A stretch of DNA of 6,676 bases from JBEEMU01 sp043778315 (GTDB lineage Bacteria; Bacteroidota; Bacteroidia; Chitinophagales; Saprospiraceae), in the NCBI GenBank assembly GCA_043778315.1, contig JAYWGJ010000197.1:1-6676 (forward strand), read 5' to 3'. The position numbers were made by a program, and so were the translations under genes. A model generated the notes under the pieces. It saw only the letters and a program-made list of their open reading frames with translations, was not told the DNA's origin and made no database searches. Positions 5,401-6,676 of the stretch are shown one piece after another; the first letter of the stretch is position 1; the number at the start of each line of letters is the position of its first letter.

Positions 5401-6676
5401 GTTGCGCCTACGGCGACGACTATTTACACCGTTACCGCTACGACAGCAGCAGGTTGTACTGCAACTGCAAGCGTAACCATTAGCATCAATCCGAACCCTA
5501 CGGTTTCGGTGAATAGCACGGCGGTATGTGCAGGCGCAAGCGCAATACTTTCTACCAATACTACTAATACCGCTTCATTAGCATGGAGCAACGGCGGTAC
5601 AGGTGCGTCTATTAGTGTTGCGCCAAGCAGCACAACGACCTACACCGTGACCGCTACTTCCGCCAACGGCTGTAAAGCAACTGCAAGCGGCGTAGTAACT
5701 ATCAACGCATTACCAACGGTGACTATTACGGGCAACCGTACTTTGTGTGCAGGTGGCAATACGACGCTTACCGCAACAGGTGGTACAGCTTTTGTTTGGG
5801 ACAACGGCTCGGCAACTGCCGCTATTACGGTTGCGCCAAGCACAACCACAACCTACTATGTGACGGTGGGTACGGCGAACGGTTGTATCGGCAACGGCAG
5901 CGCGACGGTGGTCGTTAATTCATTGCCAAACCCGAGCATTTCGGGAGTGACGACGGTTTGTGCAGGTCAGACTGCTTCGCTTACCGCAACGGGTGGCAAC
6001 ACCTACGCATGGAGCAACGGCGCAGCTACCGCTACTATTTCGGTAACGGCAACCGCTACTACTACTTATACGGTTACGGCTACGAATGGCTTTGGTTGTA
6101 CCAAAACCTTAGCACAAACGGTGACGGTGAACGCACTACCTATTGTTGCGATAAGCGGCAACACATCTATATGTGCAGGCAGCATTACTACCCTCACGGC
6201 GAGCGGCGGTACGAGCTACTTCTGGAATCCGCAAGTATCGGGAGCAGCGATAACCATTGCGCCTACGGCGACCACTATATATATAGTGACGGTGACGAAC
6301 AGCAGAGGTTGCACGGCTACCAAAGCGGTGACGGTGACGGTAAACCCGACCCCGACCCCGAGCGTGACAGGTACAACGACGATATGCGCAGGCAGCAGCA
6401 CTACGCTCACCGCAGCAGGGGGCAGCAGCTACGCATGGAGTACAGGCGGAGCTACCGCAATTATAACGGCATCGCCTACTGTAAATACGATTTATACGGT
6501 AACGATAACGAATACAGCAGGTTGCACGGCTACCGCGAGTGTTGCGGTGCGGGTATTAGCTGCGCCGACAGTGGCGTTCACGAACACACAACCAATAGCA
6601 ATATGCGCGGGTACTTGTACCTTAGTATGCGCTACGGGCGGCGGCAGCTATGTATGGAATACGGCAGCTACAACGC
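2311..6676 (+). CDS. Large secreted Ig-like repeat protein, probable surface adhesin (3' partial)
   Basis: One frame stays open for 1455 codons to the right edge with no stop, so the protein continues beyond the window. Residues 1-38 form a signal peptide. They are followed by an Ig-like repeat (tryptophan at residue 81), a divergent domain (about 122-226), then repeats with their conserved Trp at 255, 324, 392, 460, 526, 592, 662, 729, 803, 878, 949, 1020, 1092, 1163, 1234, 1305, 1376 and 1449. Each repeat reads roughly CxG...TLTATGG..YAWSNGAT...ITV, then YTVTVTN..GCTAT, with one Cys near each end that probably form a disulfide. This resembles the CHU_C-associated Ig-like (Ig_7) and SprB-type repeats of Bacteroidota surface proteins. 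A C-terminal T9SS sorting or gliding-associated domain is expected but lies outside the window. An in-frame ATG at 2251, directly after a TAA, would add 20 residues; 2311 is preferred because it gives a better signal peptide. Export is well supported; adhesion is inferred. Confidence 0.9.
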   Translation, partial: MQNLPLLSSFASSAVRAATHRWQCLLFAIVALPFMAAATPHQPDCVFTPVITGNLQLCPTTSLTNYATTTLSAAGATAYAWSTGATTPNISVATPGSYTVTATATSGCVGTASVTVIGSGPTSAGSIGYDEVGCGSPWNPSNIVSTAPASGNAAGTTLEYVWIFTTDPNTVSGGANNFSAIGTATNVSFDPGPITQTTWFRRCVRVVGCAFYAGETGWVKKEIRPGATAAITGRSVFCEGESSTLTATGGGSYRWSNGATTAATTISASGTYTVTVTNANGCTASTNVLIIVHALPQPVILGSSDVCGTATTLLTATGGDTYIWSTGATTAAIVVGGGAYTVTAYSIHNCTATVSKVVKSRPNPTLTVAGATAFCAGSSTTLIATSDGTILWSTGATTASITVNTAGLYSVTATSTFGCKTVKYIQVATNSATASIAGGGAVCNGITSTLTATGGGTYAWSNGATSAAITVAAGTYTVTVTNNGCVATATKTITNTAVTASIAGGGAVCNGATSTLTATGGGTYAWSNGATSAAITVGAGTYTVTVTNNGCTATATKTITNTTVTASIAGGGAVCNGATSTLTATGGGTYAWSNGATSAAITVAAGTYTVTVTNGGCVATATKTITNTAITASIAGGGAVCNGATATLTATGGGAGSNAYLWSNGATSAAITVGAGTYTVTVTNNGCTATAAATVTTAANPIPTITCKNVVCLGESVTITAAGGGTYAWSNGSVAAVFTVTPTTTTTYTVTVTNAAGCTASVSRTVTVRPTPSASISGNAAICNGGTTTLTAASNGATVSYAWNTGVLTNVITVNPTATTTYTVTVTNEFGCTAVATKTVTVGQAPTPAITGVSPICAGSSTLLTATGGSAGNISYAWSNGTTAATTTVSPTATTTYTVTATSATGCTATATKVVSVQAAPTAVIAGNTSICLGSNTTLTASGGFSYAWSNGAGSAATTVAPSATTTYTVTATSLAGCKATKSITVIVNSIALQPMANVAICAGNSATVGYTSTGLTYAWSNGATTGRIMVAPTATTIYTVTATTAAGCTATASVTISINPNPTVSVNSTAVCAGASAILSTNTTNTASLAWSNGGTGASISVAPSSTTTYTVTATSANGCKATASGVVTINALPTVTITGNRTLCAGGNTTLTATGGTAFVWDNGSATAAITVAPSTTTTYYVTVGTANGCIGNGSATVVVNSLPNPSISGVTTVCAGQTASLTATGGNTYAWSNGAATATISVTATATTTYTVTATNGFGCTKTLAQTVTVNALPIVAISGNTSICAGSITTLTASGGTSYFWNPQVSGAAITIAPTATTIYIVTVTNSRGCTATKAVTVTVNPTPTPSVTGTTTICAGSSTTLTAAGGSSYAWSTGGATAIITASPTVNTIYTVTITNTAGCTATASVAVRVLAAPTVAFTNTQPIAICAGTCTLVCATGGGSYVWNTAATT
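2461..2673 (+). repeat. Ig-like repeat 1 (isolated N-terminal copy)
   Basis: This first repeat begins ITGNLQLCP and contains AYAWSTGATTPNISV and GSYTVTATATSGC, so it keeps the Cys-Trp-Tyr-Cys skeleton. It has a longer segment between the first Cys and the Trp than later copies. It is separated from the remaining repeats by the unlike domain at 2674-2988. Confidence 0.8.
2674..2988 (+). other. Divergent domain inserted between repeats 1 and 2
   Basis: About 105 residues lack the repeat signature. They start TSAGSIGYDEVGCGSPWNPS, carry LEYVWIFTTDP, then FDPGPITQTTWFRRCVRVVG and CAFYAGETGW. The order GSIG...C, EYxW, DPG...TTWFRR and C resembles another beta-sandwich module that accompanies Ig-like repeats in Bacteroidota secreted proteins. 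It is richer in charged and aromatic residues than the rest of the protein. If the protein has a specific ligand-binding face, this is a reasonable candidate, but that is inference. Confidence 0.6.
2989..3606 (+). repeat. Ig-like repeats 2-4 (diverged, short-strand subtype)
   Basis: Three repeats start near 2989, 3205 and 3403, with conserved Trp codons at 3073, 3280 and 3484. They share WSNG or WSTG followed by ATTA and then a short turn (SASGTYTV, GGGAYTV, NTAGLYSV). Nucleotide divergence between them is substantial, so these are older copies than repeats 5-8. Linkers contain prolines (HALPQP, SRPNP). Confidence 0.85.
3607..4419 (+). repeat. Four near-identical 198-bp tandem repeats (Ig-like repeats 5-8)
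   Basis: Units begin with the same ACCGCGTCTATCGCAGGCGG at 3607, 3805, 4003 and 4201, exactly 198 bp (66 codons) apart. The fourth carries a 12-bp (4-codon) in-frame expansion before its Trp (GGGAGSNAYLW against GGGTYAW) and a diverged end. The encoded repeats share TASIAGGGAVCNG, WSNGATSAAITV and GTYTVTVTN. The high nucleotide identity marks recent duplication or ongoing gene conversion. Synonymous and amino-acid variants in the second half alternate ABAB. The stretch contains no acidic residue and only three lysines. Confidence 0.95.
4420..6567 (+). repeat. Ig-like repeats 9-18 (long-turn subtype)
   Basis: Ten repeats start near 4420, 4627, 4852, 5074, 5281, 5500, 5716, 5935, 6142 and 6361. 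Their Trp codons lie at 4495, 4717, 4942, 5155, 5368, 5584, 5797, 6010, 6223 and 6436, and from 5155 onward the spacing settles at 213-216 bp. They differ from repeats 1-8 by a two-residue longer Thr-rich turn (VAPTATTTYTVT-like against VAAGTYTVT). The linkers typically read VNALP, INPNP or VNPTPTP. Repeat 17 has WNPQVSGAA in place of WSNGAT, and repeat 15 has WDNG. Confidence 0.9.
6568..6676 (+). repeat. Ig-like repeat 19 (cut by window edge)
   Basis: This copy begins TVAFTNTQPIAICAG and reaches SYVWNTAATT at the right edge, so about half of it is visible. It carries two extra cysteines (CAGTCTLVCATGG) beyond the conserved first Cys. Its presence shows the array continues past the window. 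Confidence 0.8.

Noticed and set aside
6345..6362. Hexamer run (CCCGAC twice, then CCCGAG) in the linker before repeat 18
   Set aside because: The unit is six bases, so gain or loss keeps the frame and cannot switch the gene on or off; it only encodes a Pro-Thr linker.
5424..6410. Three similar reverse-strand frames (5424-5633, 5640-5849, 6216-6410) that resemble one another
   Set aside because: Their mutual similarity comes from being the complement of the same repeat read in the same offset, so it is not evidence of a gene family.

Overview
The window looks like a piece of a Bacteroidota chromosome. Four things support this: a long secreted protein built of Cys-paired Ig-like/SprB-like repeats of the kind common in gliding or T9SS-secreting Bacteroidota; a promoter matching the Bacteroidota consensus (TTTG, 20 bp, TAnnTTTG); no Shine-Dalgarno sequence before the starts; and very AT-rich intergenic DNA beside much more GC-rich genes. 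The genus cannot be fixed from this sequence alone.

Layout. Bases 1-90 read as the last 29 codons of an unidentified + strand gene. Bases 91-237 are an intergenic gap between convergent genes, with a 28-bp near-perfect palindrome at 194-221. Bases 238-1815 (minus strand) encode a complete 525-residue sodium:solute symporter strikingly like the animal high-affinity choline transporter CHT1 (SLC5A7), with the aromatic choline-cage residues retained and one extra N-terminal helix. Bases 1816-2310 are a strongly AT-rich divergent control region holding a good Bacteroidota promoter (2181-2212) and a stem-loop near the predicted transcript start. From 2311 (or possibly 2251) to the right edge runs a single open frame of 1455 codons that never stops inside the window. 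It has a signal peptide, one Ig-like repeat, one divergent domain, then 17 more complete repeats and the start of another. Four repeats (3607-4419) are nearly identical 198-bp tandem copies.

How it fits together. The two main genes diverge from a shared AT-rich region. Nothing visible links them functionally: one is an inner-membrane importer, probably for choline or a related quaternary amine, and the other an exported surface or extracellular repeat protein, probably an adhesin or matrix component. The most interesting points are the close CHT1 resemblance, the ABAB mosaic of the recent tandem repeats, the switch of repeat subtype near 4420, and the palindrome whose two mismatches become G-U pairs only in the transporter transcript. 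No CRISPR array, tRNA, rRNA or insertion sequence was seen. I found no clear new multi-gene system.
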